Shown: piece by piece, positions 1 to 11,614 of the stretch
Layout of the letters: the number at the start of each line of letters is the position of its first letter
Numbering within the stretch: the stretch's first letter is position 1
NCBI GenBank assembly: GCA_000469685.2
Contig: LS997567.1
Span: 17,350,450-17,414,449, forward strand
Direction of reading: 5' to 3'
DNA from: Haemonchus contortus
Taxonomy: Eukaryota; Nematoda; Chromadorea; Rhabditida; Trichostrongylidae
Length of the DNA stretch: 64,000 nucleotides
Position numbers and translations under genes: made by a program
Notes under the pieces: model-generated
Told to the model about the DNA's origin: nothing
The model's input: the letters and a program-made list of their open reading frames with translations, nothing else
Databases searched by the model: none

Positions 1-539
1 ACATTACATTGTCCCGTCCGAGACTGATGTTTTGTCCATAAATCGCCAACCTTGTGAGACTTTCGTGTACTGCGGCGTTAAAACAGCAGTTAACAAAACA
101 TCAAGTCTACGATGAGCATTCTTAGGTTAGTTCAGGAGAAAAATATTAGCGCTTTCACCTCACGAAATTATTATCGAAATAGCAGAAACGACCACTTCAC
201 CGGAATCACCTTTCTTCGTTAAAATCTCAAGATTCTATTCGTTCTCTTCTATAAAGTGAGCGATTTTACTAGAATTCGACTTTCTCCACTTCACACACTT
301 CAACATGTCAGAAGAGCAACCAACACTTCAAATGCCATGACACGATAACAATTCCCCAGATTCTTAACTGTATTTCAGTACCAACAATTCTGTCCACTTT
401 GTCGTAATTTCGCCTGCACTTAGGATACATCTTGCTATCCTATAAAGTGAGTGTTCACTGGATAAAGGGTTTACTCTGCATTTTAAAATATTTCACGTTC
501 ACAAGTGACTCTCTTCACAGCAACGCTCCAGTCATTTTC
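1..539. other. No gene recognised
   Basis: AT-rich sequence. I see no coding signal, RNA motif or clear repeat before the satellite that starts near 540. Confidence 0.5.
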
Positions 540-1564
540 CTTAATGTAAAAATTGCTCTATTTTAGCATGAACAATCTCTCCCCATCGCTGTCTTTTTGC
601 CTGCACAAAAGAGACTTCCCATTGTGCCCTTTCAAGTGGGTGTCGCCGAACTCCAATTTGTATTTTTTAAGCCTTCCCAAAAGTCTTTCGAGGTCATTCT
701 TCCCCAAAAAATGAAAATCGATTTCTACTTCAAAGTCAAGATCTCGCTCCACATCGCCGCCATTTCGCCAACACAAAATATACTTGCCATTGTATTCTCT
801 TGAGTGGGTGTCCCGTAGCTATAAATTCCATTCTGCATTTTTGTAAGCTTTCTCAAAAGTTTTCTAGGATCAGTCTTTCCCAGAACATCAAAATTGAACC
901 CTACTTCAGCATCGACTTTTCTCTCCATGTCATCCATATTCCGCCTGTATACCAGAGAATTTCCATCTTTCTCCAGTGGGTGTACACAAGATTTTAAATT
1001 GATTCTGCACCTTACCTTTCTGAAGGGTCTTTTAGGGTCACTATCCAAAATGTCAGAATTGCTTGACTTCAGCATCAACATCGCTCTCCACATCGCCGTT
1101 GTTTCGCCTGCATACCAGGGACTTTCCATTCTTCTCAAGTGGGTGTTTCAATTTACGGCTAGTGGTGTTCCACTTGCCGTAAATTTCATTTTGCATTCCT
1201 TAGACTTCAAAAGTCGTTCAGGTGCAGACTTTTCCAAAAATCGGAGTTGGTCTCTATTTTAACACCAACATCTCTCTCCACATCGCCGTTATTTTGCCTG
1301 AAAACCAGAGTCTTCCAATTGTCCTCTCTTAGGCGAGTGCTCACTAGCATGGTTTCATTCTGCAGTTTTTAGCTTTTTAAAAGCCCTTCCAGATCACACC
1401 TAACGAAGTGACGTTCGTTCTGATCTCAAAGTACCAAAATTGGACTATTCTAGCAACAACATCGCTGTCCAGGTCGTCACCATTTCGCCTGTACAACAGC
1501 GACCTTCCGTCTCCCGAAGTGGTTGTCCAGTTGTTGTACATCCCATCATGCAACTCTTAGCTTT
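540..1564. repeat. Degenerate tandem satellite, ~171-190 bp period (part 1)
   Basis: A block recurs about every 171 bp and later about every 190 bp. Its landmark is a 'cgccg...tttcgcctg' core, at about 586, 757, 928, 1093, 1282 and 1473, followed by 'aagtgggtgt' and then 'aagcctt.ccaaaag'. Units are clearly diverged. Several are multiples of three long, so one minus-strand frame (725-1138) stays open through parts of three units and repeats a weak motif (LGKTD..). No domain is recognised in it. The array is interrupted at 1565 by a piggyBac-like element and resumes at 2234. Confidence 0.75.
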
Positions 1565-1568
1565 TTAA

Positions 1569-2229
1569 CCCATTGACGACCGCGTGGCCCACATACGGGC
1601 CACGCCCTGTCGTGCTCCTGGGACCGCGTGGCCCGTATACGGGCCACAGGTTTATTTTCCATGTATAACATTCATTTTCGATTTTTTTGATCCTCTCAAG
1701 TATCGAGCAGGTTTATGACCTACTATGGAATCTTGACGCGCAGTGGTCCGTGAAATGTTTACTTCTGACTTTAGTAATAATAGAAAACAAAGTCACTTCT
1801 GAGGGCATTGGTAAAGGAGCAAACCCGAAGGTGACCAAACCTATGTAAAAAGGATGTGAAGGGACTTTGCTGAAGTATTCGATGATTCGAAACATGTCAT
1901 TCTCATCTTGATCATCATCTTCATCTTCATCTCATCATCTTCATCACTCATGTCTAGCCAGAGTCGCATTTGGAAATGATTTGGTAAAAATTGTCACCTC
2001 CCTTCGAACAATCAACATTAGATGCCATAACGTAGCTCTAAAAAGTGTGTATGACTTATAACCTTTACATGCCACACTTAAAAAACTTTTGTGTCGGCTG
2101 GAAATGTTTACGAAAAAATTTACTTGTTCCTAGGACCGTGTGGCCCGCCAACGGGCCACAGCAGCAGCCCGCGAAAGCGCGCTCGGTCCCACACGCCAGA
2201 CACGCTAAAAAGGCGCGGTCGCCAATGGG
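1569..2229. mobile_element. piggyBac-like non-autonomous element (TTAA target)
   Basis: The left end is TTAA (1565-1568) followed by CCCATTGACGACCGCG. The right end, read inward on the other strand, is CCCATTGGCGACCGCG next to TTGA (2230-2233), a one-base variant of TTAA. Internal hairpins built on 'cgtggcccgtatacgggcc' occur near both ends. On the minus strand near 1895-1945 one frame is an acidic run (DEDEDDDQDEND) followed by MFRIIEYFSK, which could be a remnant of an acidic piggyBac transposase N-terminus; that is inference. At 661 bp it is far too short for a full transposase. Confidence 0.7.
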
Positions 2230-2233
2230 TTGA

Positions 2234-2440
2234 AATGTCTTTCGAGGTCTGTCTTTGCTAAAATGTCAGAAGTTCGTTCGAGTACCCACTCTACACAGTG
2301 TATATTTTCCAAGGTGGCCCAGCAGAATTCTATCTCAACACCCACGCCTCTGCCTACATCGTCGTCATTTCGCGCATTTACAAGAGACTTCTGCCCTCCT
2401 CTCACGAATATCCAACATATTTGACGATAATTCTGATACA
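2234..2440. repeat. Satellite array, part 2 (after the inserted element)
   Basis: The satellite resumes directly after the element: 'gaaatgtctttcgaggtc' and 'catcgtcgtcatttcgcgc' match the unit at 540-1564. The piggyBac-like element therefore inserted into a pre-existing array. Confidence 0.65.
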
Positions 2441-5400
2441 AATTTCATATTATCTGAATGAAACTACAAATATAAGATGTTTTATTTTCCCTCTTTTTAT
2501 TTTTGAGATTGGTTCAAAACGCAGTATGTAGGAAAGTGCACGAAGATTCTAATTACTGTAAAGCGCTTCTTCTGTCGTTCTGTCGTCTGTCGTCTGTCGT
2601 TATATATGTCTGTCACAAATTCCTTAGCTCCTTTAGATGCGCCTGGACAGACTGGGTCAAGCGTGGGATGGATGGGCCACGTCCCGAGAAGTATAAAGCA
2701 CACATCAGCTCGGCGGAACCCCGCCCACAGTGGGCGTGGCGTGCATCGAAATGAGCTGTACTGGGACCATAAATTCAAATTCAGACACAAGACGGCATCG
2801 AAACTGGGGTGTGAAGGTGCGAGAGGTATGCATTAGTAAGTTAGACCGAATGGGCGAGGCTTACATCAAAATTATTAATTTCTTCAATGCGTTCTAGAAC
2901 GTGGAGAAAAGGTGTCTAGAGGTAGTAAAAGTAATGTGGTTCGAAGTCTGAAGTGGGTTTGCGAAGAGGGGGCGTGGCTGAGATATCAGAGTTTTATACA
3001 TCTGTCCTTCCTGCTAACTCAGACCACATAGGTGTAAATCTAAGAGATACCCCTAAACTCTTTCAAAAAGTAGGCTAATTCTTTAAGAGTTAGTATCCAT
3101 GGTTCCACATACAACAGTCCATTCTAAACAAGAGCAAAGGCACTAAATTAACTTCAGACCTCATAAAATAACCCCGGTCACACAGGTGCATGCCCTGTAG
3201 AGACGTGTAAATCCTTACAACGACCCAGATTGGCTGTCCTTTCAAAGTTGGTGTTCATGGCCACACACAGCCCAAACTACCCAGTTTCTTCGACTTCATG
3301 GACGGCACAAGTATTCGATTTGGATGCACCGGAGCACTCTTCATGGCCGAAGACGGCCCATTTCACATCTCAAAAAGTAATGGCCGCTACAGAAGTGTCA
3401 GGAAAGAGGCTCGGATGACAAAGGTCTATAATGAAGTCAGAAGCTACTGTGGCCCCGTCCCTTATGGCTAGAGCCCCCAGTGCACGCGATAGCGGGCGTA
3501 GTCGCCTGGTCTTATATAACCGTCTCCTGTACTAATTATAGCTCAAAGACGCTTCGGCTACTCATTGACGGCGACACGCTGAGCTACTTGAAAAACTCCA
3601 GCCCAACAGCTCGATGTTTTTCTAGGAGCAGCACTATATCCAGCGACCCATCACATTGTGGTCCGGGAAATTGGTAGGAGGACTGCATTCTGGGATAAAG
3701 TCGCGAACACTTCCTCAGCACATGTCCTGATCTTTTCCCATTCGTGAGCAAGTGCGTCGCAGTTTTCATATCGTGCCCCTAAAAAATCTTAGACACTCAG
3801 CGCCACCCTTTCAGAAAAACCCTTCTCAAAGAGGTTCGGATTAGGTTTTGCACTCTTCTGGACCAAAATTTGCGATATCGCTGTGATGATAAAGATTCTA
3901 GCCCAAAACATCATAAAAAAGGGAAAATGGCTGTTAGGCGATATGACTCTTCTCAGCGGCTGGCTTCAGCACCCGCGTGTAAAATATACGTGAACTCTGA
4001 GATCTCAACGTTTCTTCAACGCTGAACACCCTTTAGTCAAAAAAAGTGTCGAAGCGCGTATCGCGTGCATGTAGTGCACGGCATTTGTTTTTTCTCTAAC
4101 TTCTTCTTCTGGCCAAGAAGCTTATGAGGCTTCCGAATTCTACCTGTATACAACCGTATTTATTCGGGGTATACTCTTCTCATTGGAGTAGAACATACAA
4201 ACAAATCAGCAGTCATTATTCTCGCGCTATTGCAGGTTCCGCAGCGTACTACTTCCAAAGTAATTCTTTCCAGAAAAGAGGTCGTATCTGAAACAAGACG
4301 ACCGTTTCGAAGTTTTCCGTTGTCCTGTCTACACATCGCGTTTCAAGAGACGGTCACGGGGGAATGTTGAGACGAGGAGGGATCCCGGAAAAGAACTCAC
4401 CAAATGCGCCCATAGACGGAACGGTTGGTGGATGACTGCGAGGCTATACCGTTTTTCTAAATCTCACGAATTGAGAGCACCAAAGTAGATATATGGGCTA
4501 AGGTATATCATAAACTTAAGGGAAGGTGCAGATTTGGAGAAACCCTCCGAAGAAGGAAATTACGGAGGTTCGAAAAGTTGTTACCATATGGCGCACCTTG
4601 TATATTGAGGATTGTCGTGCATATGAATAGCCAACAACAAATAGATCACCATCATCCCAACAGAAGACATGCCGGAGATCTCAGCCTTCAAACCACACGA
4701 TGGTCACAACCGTCATTTCTGAGAGACGATAGTGTCAAGAGCTAATGAGGAGTGTCTATGTCAAGTTCCTAAAATGTTAGAGTACGAAGTCAAACAAATA
4801 TCCCGGTCGTGTAGCAAGCAACTATACGGGCTTGAGGCAAATGTGTGGCGCACGACTTGAACACCGCCAAAATTAACCGCCTAATCTGCGATTACGCAGC
4901 TGCTGCCCAGGAGAGAATAGTCGACCCGCAGCCATTCAAGATCAGATATGCATCAACGTATGTGTGCCTTTCCGAATACTGAGAGCTGATCTAAATTCCG
5001 AATTCGCAAAACGAGACTGACAGATGTATTTCATTCTCTGGAAAGGAATAAGGAGCCGTAAGCATCACAGATCGTCCTAAAGCGATGGCACGGCAAGTAG
5101 GGCGGTGGGTTTACGGGCGTACATTACATCATTACATCCCCTTTTCCATATAGTGCCTCATATATCCTTGCAGAACAGTTCTAGGCCTTCGAATGACTAT
5201 ACGCAACCCTCGCTAGCTCTCAACAACGTAGGGAGCGGTCTTTTGAGAAAAGTGTTGAATTGCCCTTTTCTGAGCTTACGAGAGATTCGCTTCCAATCTT
5301 ACAAAAACGAAACTTCAGCTCGAAAAAATTCAATGCGGTATCTCCCTCCGCTAGGAGCTCACGTGATCTTGTATTAGTGGATCTCTCCTACAAATACGAC

Positions 5401-5462
5401 AATACTCTTTCAGGGCGAAATATGCTTTTGCTGGACCTTGCAAAGAACAGCAGTGACAACAC
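2441..5462. other. No gene recognised; one partial GC-rich repeat
   Basis: Short unrelated open frames only. Around 2690-2780 there is one diverged copy of the GC-rich repeat seen at 10.7, 39.5 and 55.4 kb (cgcccacagtgggcgtgg, then a 'ttcaaattcag' segment). A short 'tgtcg' run occurs near 2575-2610. Nothing else is supported. Confidence 0.45.
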
Positions 5463-5605
5463 CCTAGCGACACCCTGACAAAATACCATCTGAAAGATAC
5501 CTCTCTTTACCAATCATCCTCAGTCAAGGACTTTCAAACGCAGTCTCGCACACTCAACCGAGTGTGGATAAGCACGAAGTGAGCCAAATGGCATTAAGAA
5601 ACAAT
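5463..5605 (+). pseudogene. Penelope-like RT fragment, plus strand
   Basis: Translation of about 5463-5570 contains KYHLKDTSLYQ and VKDFQTQSRTLNRVW. These match EHHLADTSLYR and KEFQAQIRRLNRVW in the better preserved Penelope-like element at 13.7-17.3 kb. It lies head to head with a minus-strand copy of the same region, so 5484-5562 is an inverted repeat of about 6044-6120. It is a short relic with no intact frame. Confidence 0.7.
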
Positions 5606-5607
5606 GC

Positions 5608-6465
5608 CATCCGCTAGGGAGACCACCCACACAGCTGATAGGACGAAGTTTGAACGGAGCGGTAGCAGATGATGCCAAATCATGCAAACTTATGTGGTCT
5701 TATCAGCAAATATAGGACGGGGCAAAACGATGAGTTGAATTTGAGCTGTGTTATTAGGGAGGGATCAAAACCCGCTCATTTGGCTGTTATCCACATTGGC
5801 TGCTTCCAGACTTCAACGACTCATCCGTCCGTTCAATGAGTGCGCGACGGCGGTCGCGTGCGTGTCGCGCCGGCAGTTCTAGAAGGGTGTTGTCAGCGTC
5901 TGACCTTTATTCGTCGCTATCAACACCTTTTCTAGAACCTCCCGCGAGACACGCACGCGACCGTCGTCGCGCACGCGTAGAACGGACGGACGGACGGATG
6001 GTCGGTCGGTCGTCGAAGTCTAAAAGCAGCCACTCGGTTGAGTATGCGAGACTGCGTTTGAAAGTCCTTGACAGAGGATGTTTGGTAAAGAGAGGTATCT
6101 TTCAGATGGTGTTTTGTTAGAATAATATCAAGTTGAAGGAGGACAACCACAAACCTCCTCCTTTGTCACTGATAGACAATCTGATCTGATAGCCCGGGTT
6201 TTGAACAAATCTTGCAGCTGCTCTGGATCGCATGCTTGCTCATCAGCGAATATTCTGAAGCCGACATCGAAACTAACGATAGGCTCCTGTTGTTCGAAGT
6301 AAATACGAGGAAGTGGCTCGTTAAGGGCGTTAGTATTGGGGCCAGGTGTGAAGGAATCGTTGTCAACCTTAGCCTTGTAACTCAATCGGTCTTGGAGGTC
6401 ATATCAGTTGCATATAATCCTAGGCATAGAAGAGGTGGAAATGGACTAAGCTGGTGATCTTCGAC
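5608..6465 (-). pseudogene. Penelope-like RT N-terminal relic, minus strand
   Basis: Minus-strand segments match the N-terminal half of the PLE reverse transcriptase at 15.4-16.7 kb. They include LSYKAKVDNDSF (near 6380), YFEQQEPIVSFDVGFRIFADE (6240-6300) and the DTSLY region (6090). From 5608 to 5797 the nucleotide sequence tracks the region found at 15380-15590 in the same orientation. The copy is split by the GC-rich hairpin at 5798-6031 and is full of frameshifts and stops. It ends near 6465. Confidence 0.75.
5798..6031. repeat. GC-rich long hairpin (MITE-like) inside a PLE relic
   Basis: Arms 5798-5892 and 5921-6031 are reverse complements with few mismatches, and the loop is about 28 nt. 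The inner arms (tgcgcgacggcggtcgcgtg and its complement) are very CpG-rich, unlike the AT-rich surroundings. The outer ends are 'ggctgcttccagacttc' and the complement of 'gaagtctaaaagcagcc'. Removing it brings two collinear parts of a minus-strand PLE copy together, so it is an insertion. The ends do not fit a superfamily I can name. Confidence 0.75.
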
Positions 6466-6589
6466 ATCGAAAACATGATCACGCTTTTTACGTTGTGGTA
6501 AACGGTAAGCGAGGTAATTGCATAGTACAAAAGAAATCTTCTTAGCAATCGAGGTTTCACCATGTCCGAGGATCACGCAGCTAGAAGAA

Positions 6590-6870
6590 GCTTTCCGTGT
6601 GGTCAGAAATTGCAGTAGCCATTCATCTGAGCAATATCGCTTGCCATTTTAATTAATTTTTTTTCGTTCATCCTCCCCAGTGCAGACGTTCTTAGTAGTG
6701 TGGAACATACTCCTAACAACCGCTAGCTTCATATAAAAAGGACGCTCTGAGTGACGATAGCAAATGATGTTCTTATTGTTGGGCTTTCTGTACATCTTCG
6801 TAATATTCGTATCGCCCGGTAACCTCACTTGAACGCCTAAGGAAGCCAATTCCCGATCGGTTCAAGTCAT
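6590..6870 (-). pseudogene. Penelope-like RT C-terminal fragment, minus strand
   Basis: The frame at 6649-6849 contains MYRKPNNKNIICYR, AVVRSMFHTTKNVC and TGEDERKK. These match WYRKPSNKNII, AVVSNMFRIALKVC and TGEDERKE in the PLE at 13.7-17.3 kb. It is nearly the reverse complement of 6930-7210, forming a large inverted repeat with a ~60-bp spacer. No intact ORF. Confidence 0.75.
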
Positions 6871-6929
6871 AGAATGTGCGCAAAGGGAGAAGTAGATGTG
6901 CGTTTCGGCCTACTAAACTCACAATCAGA

Positions 6930-8000
6930 GCATATCAAGTAAAGACGGGAAAAAGCGACCGGAGATTGGCTTCCTTTTTCAAATGTTCAAGTAAGGTTAC
7001 AGGGCAATATTATTGTTAAGAAGTGGTACAAAAAGCCCACAAATAAGAACATCATTGTCCAGTATCACTTTTTATATGAAGCTAGCGGTTGTTAGGAGTA
7101 TGTTCCGCACTGCTAAGAATGTGTGCACTGGGGAGGATGAGCGAAAAAAATCAATCAAAATGGCAAGCGATATTGCTCAGATGAATAGCTAATGCAATTT
7201 TTCGACCACACAAAGAGCTTCTTCTTCTGGCGGCGTGATTCTCAGACATGACGAAACCTCGATTGATGGGAAGATTTCATTTGTACACCATTTCTCTCTG
7301 ATGAGGTCAGTGTCACTGTTAGGAAGTGTCAAAGAGATCGGGCTTGGAAAATGCGGTTGCCATTCCAAACAATCCACCCTTTAATCTGAAGGAGCACCCG
7401 ATTCGGAGCAGGATACAATCGCCTATGTATCTCCGTGAACCATGTGGCCTGCCCAGCTGGTAAGGAGGGTGATTGTACCACGTCTGGGGTGGTATACAAG
7501 ATTACTTGCCGTGATTGTGGTGATGAGTATATTGTCGAAACGGATTAAGGAGCACATAGATTGTATGAAACGATTGAAAAAAGTCTACTGCCTTAGGAAA
7601 TCACCGGATTCAGAAGTACAACGAAGGTATTTCTGAAGTTACCGTGGAGGTCGCGGCACAGGAATCGCAATTATGTGCGCGTAAAACCCTCGAGGCATTT
7701 TGGATACAAGTCACCGACCAAAAATGAATCGTAGGGAAGGATGCCTTGCAGTTACGCGGGAGCTGCGGCCTTATATAAAGTTGGCCTTCCCACAGAGACT
7801 CTGAATGAAGATCTACCCCAGCTGAGACTGGTCGATTATTATCATCGATTGCTATTTGCTTTCGAAGAATCCACAGAGCTACGGTGAGTGGTTCTCCTTT
7901 GATCACCTGCGTGCCCTGGATGTCTCGAACTTCAGTGGGGCAGTGGAAAGGTTTGATCGGATAGTCAAAAATTGTTATGATACTCTCAAGCCATGAAGAA
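6930..8000 (+). pseudogene. Penelope-like RT C-terminus plus GIY-YIG domain relic
   Basis: Plus-strand translation gives WYKKPTNKNIIVQY (about 7020), then degraded linker, then GKEGDCTTSGVVYKITC and CGDEYIVET (7460-7550). The latter is the GIY-YIG endonuclease core fused to RT in Penelope-like elements. Matches to the endonuclease C-terminal part continue to about 7800. Frameshifts and stops are frequent. Sequence resembling the PLE terminal region, including the ribozyme-like core, follows at 7990-8020. Confidence 0.75.
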
Positions 8001-8020
8001 GGCGACTCCGCCGAAACGTC
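7990..8020 (+). ncRNA. Degenerate hammerhead-like core of a PLE terminal repeat
   Basis: The segment reads ATGAAGA, then a GGCG/CGCC stem with loop ACTC, then GAAACGTC. It parallels the hammerhead cores at 13.75 and 16.75 kb, but the first base of the CUGANGA box is A instead of C and stem I is not convincing. Probably inactive. Confidence 0.35.
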
Positions 8021-10149
8021 AACTTAATAAGGCTTCCTCACAAACCTCGTGAAGATTCCATGAAAACAATAAACTCAGTAGTACAATTATGCTGAGATTC
8101 ACAGAAAGCCGCACTTGGGAGTACAGAGTTGATTTTTTGCCTCCTCGATCCTGCTCCATGACAAGGATCGGTTTGCTGTACATACACTTTTTCTACATTG
8201 ACATACGACAAAACTTTTGCAAATTGAGTTTCGTCGGCTTAAAAGTATCATATAAGTATGAATGACTTATATTCAACCAGATGTCGAAGTTGTTATGAAA
8301 TATGGAGCGTCAAGCTTCTAGCTCAGGACCGCACTCTAGCCGGCACCCCTTCTTCCAGACTTCGTGCTGGTACAGAGTGCGGTAGTCGCAAATGATAGCA
8401 GAAACAATGCGCTAGCTTGAATTATTTACCAAAAACAGAATCAGAGCATTTATTTGAAATAATGCTCATTTTGCAGAAATTGGCACGGCGTTGGGAAGCA
8501 AAACCGCCTCGCTCGCCTGGACTTCGAGAGAATTGCCATTGCGCCTTGACGGCCCTTGCAGTCGTTGCGGGCAACTGCGCACCTCAAACGGCAATACCTA
8601 TCCATGCATTGAGCAAGCAAACTTTGGGGGCTCATAACTTCTTTGGTAAGCTTATTTGGCAGTTTTGATTTCTATGTTTAGGAATAGCATTGGGGGTCTC
8701 GAAAGTTTTGAGAAAATTCAGCCGCTTTTTTCAACACAAAATAACTACAGCAGCAAACTTAGATCAGTGATTAGGATAGTGGTCCTTCTTAGCCACAATG
8801 TCTCTCCATCAACCGAACAGGGCATTGACGCCATTCCTCCAGTTTGAAGAGAGGCATGATGCAATTCATTCATCTACCACCCACTTGACCTCTCGACAGT
8901 TAGTGAAATTTTTTCCTGTAGAGCAGGTATGTGGGCTCTTGAAAGTATGGCAGTCATATGGGATAGGTCAGGTGAATATGTGGGGGGTGGGGTAGTCAGG
9001 TATTGTCAGGTTTTTCCAGCTCATCCATCGACTTTCTCGCCCGGGGTGGTCGAGCGTTACTCATCACAATCGAAAAGTTCCTTGTAACCGGTGAGAAATC
9101 TGAGCTCGGGGCACCATTTCAGTCAGCCGGTAACAGAATACTCCTGCCTTTACTGCAGTACATTCTGGTAGGATCTCGTAGTAAAACACCCGGTTGAGCA
9201 GAAGAAGAATGAGCTCATGCCCTTCTTGGCATGTCTCCTCGCTTTGTAGCGAGCTGGGCCCTACGTCCGGTGGTAGCTATTGAGATTTCCTGTGTGGATT
9301 TTCATATGGTACCCAATTTTTATTCTGAGCAATAATTGAGTCGGTTGATGTCCTCGTTTGCTTACGGTCGAGGAGCCTCTGGCGCACACTGACTCGCACT
9401 CAAGCTGCTGCTCAGCCAAGGAATGGGCGATACTTGTAAAGAGTCTGCTTTAGAGGCGACTTTTGCGTCGAACGTCATGAATGTTGGAATAGGGAGTAGG
9501 CACCGTCTATTCCATATCCTGTGACTTTGAGGAGGATCGCTCTGATGGGAGGCCAGAACAGTGTCGGTATTTGAGGAGAGTGGACGTTAGACAAACTTCG
9601 TCAATACAAATCTCTTCTGTAAGGAAGCGATCGTGCCATTTATGGTAGGTGACAACACAAGGTCACTGCTGCCATTCAGTCACCATACCTACTTCCAAGC
9701 CTGTGTGTCGAAGTGATCAGTTTCGTAATGGTGAAGCAGAAGGCTCCCGTAGTCGTGTCGGTCGGACATGAATCAAATGATGATAACTCACTTCCAAAGA
9801 TGAAGTGCAATACAGTTCTGTTGTTATGATGATCTACCAAGCGTGACCTTTTACTGACCTTTTATCCATGGCTCTGCTTCGGCGCTTTCTTGCGCAACAT
9901 AGTTGCGAAATTTATGACATGAATTTTCTCAAAGCTTTTGCGACACCCCACCTAGGTCTCTATCCAAAGTTCCATGGGAACTGGAAACTATTCCCTGGTT
10001 AGAGACCATCTTCAACGTGAACTGCGCCTTGATTGCAGCCCAAAATAAACGATGATTCCTTCGCTCTACTTTTTTCACAACAGCAGATTCTGAGCAGCTA
10101 GTTTTGGGATTCGCCTGATTGTGCCCGCAGCAAGCGGTTGATACTGACC
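8021..10149. other. No gene recognised; hairpin and one exon-like segment
   Basis: Apart from the hairpin at 8328-8383, the only coding-like piece is 8461-8645 on the plus strand. It is bounded by 'attttgcag' and 'gtaagc', is more GC-rich than its surroundings and is open in more than one frame; one frame has CSRCGQLRTSNG. It could be a degraded LINE ORF1 N-terminus or an exon of an unidentified gene. I cannot choose. Confidence 0.35.
8328..8383. other. 56-nt stem-loop
   Basis: ACCGCACTCT pairs with AGAGTGCGGT. After a short internal loop CCGGCAC pairs with GTGCTGG (one G-U in RNA), enclosing a ~17-nt loop. The size fits a short precursor-like hairpin or a tiny foldback remnant. There is no evidence of expression. 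Confidence 0.45.
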
Positions 10150-10590
10150 AATGTGTCGTTCAACTGTCACAAAATCGCTCACAAAAAAGGATGGTGCCCT
10201 GCCACTAGCCGCTAAGGCTTCGCAGTTACTGCCGCATGACTGTATTCAGCTGCTCAACCAGGCCCCCAAAATCATTGCTGATAAGGCGCACGAGGCAGTA
10301 CCGCTATTGCAACAGTATTTGAGTAAGTTAACTTTTTTCCTGTATTACTGAAACCGACTTGCGTCGGCACTCTGTAGTCATATATGGCATCCCTGAGCCA
10401 GCCAAGGATATTGTAACTTCGCTGCGTCAAGCGCATACCGAATACTACGTTGGTGGTGTTCTGGATACCCTCGACGTTGAAACCCATCCTGTGGAAATCC
10501 ATCCACAGTCCACGGGAAACCCCGGCATGTGAAGTGCGTATTCTCATCACGGCATACTTTTCTTGAGATCCTGCCAAAGCTAGGTATTGG
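10150..10590 (+). pseudogene. CR1-like LINE ORF1 fragment
   Basis: Two adjoining frames read AAKASQLLPHDCIQLLNQAP and, about 150 nt later, SVVIYGIPEPAKDIV, then LDTLDVETHPVEIH and KCVFSSRHTFLEIL. The 'SVVI.GIPE ... D.LDVE...' arrangement is typical of LINE ORF1 nucleic-acid-binding proteins. The ORF is frameshifted. The ORF1 tail appears to continue at 11615 after the GC-rich minisatellite. With 11838-13690 and 18250-19100 it probably forms one decayed LINE copy. Confidence 0.6.
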
Positions 10591-10649
10591 CGTTAATATC
10601 CAACTAGAGGGACATCTACTTTACCTATATAACGCGCTAGTGTTTGTGT

Positions 10650-11250
10650 GTTTGTGTGTGGGGCCGACCGGGAATTCATAACTCCTGCCCCCGTGAACCT
10701 AGAACGTTCAAACTTGGCAGGGGTATTGGGGGCAGGATAGGAACACTTATCGTGGGTGGTAGGACCGGACCTGCCCACAGGGGCGGGGTTTGTGCGAAAT
10801 AAATGTTTGAGTGGAAAATCATAACCACTGTCTCTGGATCTAGAAAGTTCAAAGTTGGATGGAGTACAGTCGGCGGGATTAAAACACTTATGGTGGGCAG
10901 CAGAAGCGGGCTCCGCCTACAGGGGCGGGGTTTGTGCGAAAAGGGTCGATTTTATCCTAGGGCGTTCAAATTTGGTAGGAGTACAGGCGGCAGGATTGGA
11001 ACACTTATGATGGATAGCAGGACTGGACTCCGCCCAGAATGGGCGTGGTTTCATAACACCTGTCCCCGTGGACCTAGAAAGTTCAAATTTGGTAGGAATA
11101 CAGGCGATTGCGCAAAAATTGTCACTTCTATCCTAGGGCGTTCGAACTTGGTAGGACTACAGGCGGCAGGATGCGAACACTTACGATAGGTGGCAGGACC
11201 AGATTCCGCAGACGCAGGAACACAGACCATGGAAGAGGCCTTAAAAGCAA
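10650..11250 (+). repeat. GC-rich tandem repeat, ~117-140 bp units
   Basis: A unit with 'cctagaaagttcaaatttgg', 'aggcggcaggat.ggaacact' and 'ccgcccacaatgggcggggt' recurs. The 'gttcaaa' landmark is at about 10706, 10847, 10964, 11081 and 11140 (spacings 141, 117, 117, 59). Minus-strand copies of the family are at 39.5-40.1 and 55.4-55.6 kb, and one partial copy lies near 2.7 kb. Confidence 0.75.
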
Positions 11251-11614
11251 ATCCACTTACCAACTGAATACGACGGATTTGTTATTTACGACTGTTTCTC
11301 TTCGCTTCGATATCATTCTTGGCAAAATTTATCCGACCGCTAATAATCTTGGGTTCTCATTCCATGGTATATCCGTGGAGAAAAGAAGCTGTATCGATGA
11401 AGACGTTTGATAATGGTATGGCTCGAGAGCATTTGTATTTACCATTCAAGGCTTGGGTTGCCTATCAGTTGGACCTTCAATGGATCACTATTTTTAAGAT
11501 GAATATCATAAGCATGTCCTTTTGCTTCCCTATCGAATTTCGTGTCCCGAAAATCAAAAAATATCATTTGTTCCAAATGAGATGGGATGGATTTGCCGAT
11601 TACTATAACCTTAC

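Noticed and set aside
8461..8645. Exon of an unknown plus-strand gene
   Set aside because: Splice-like borders and GC content are suggestive, but two frames are open and no family match or partner exon was found.
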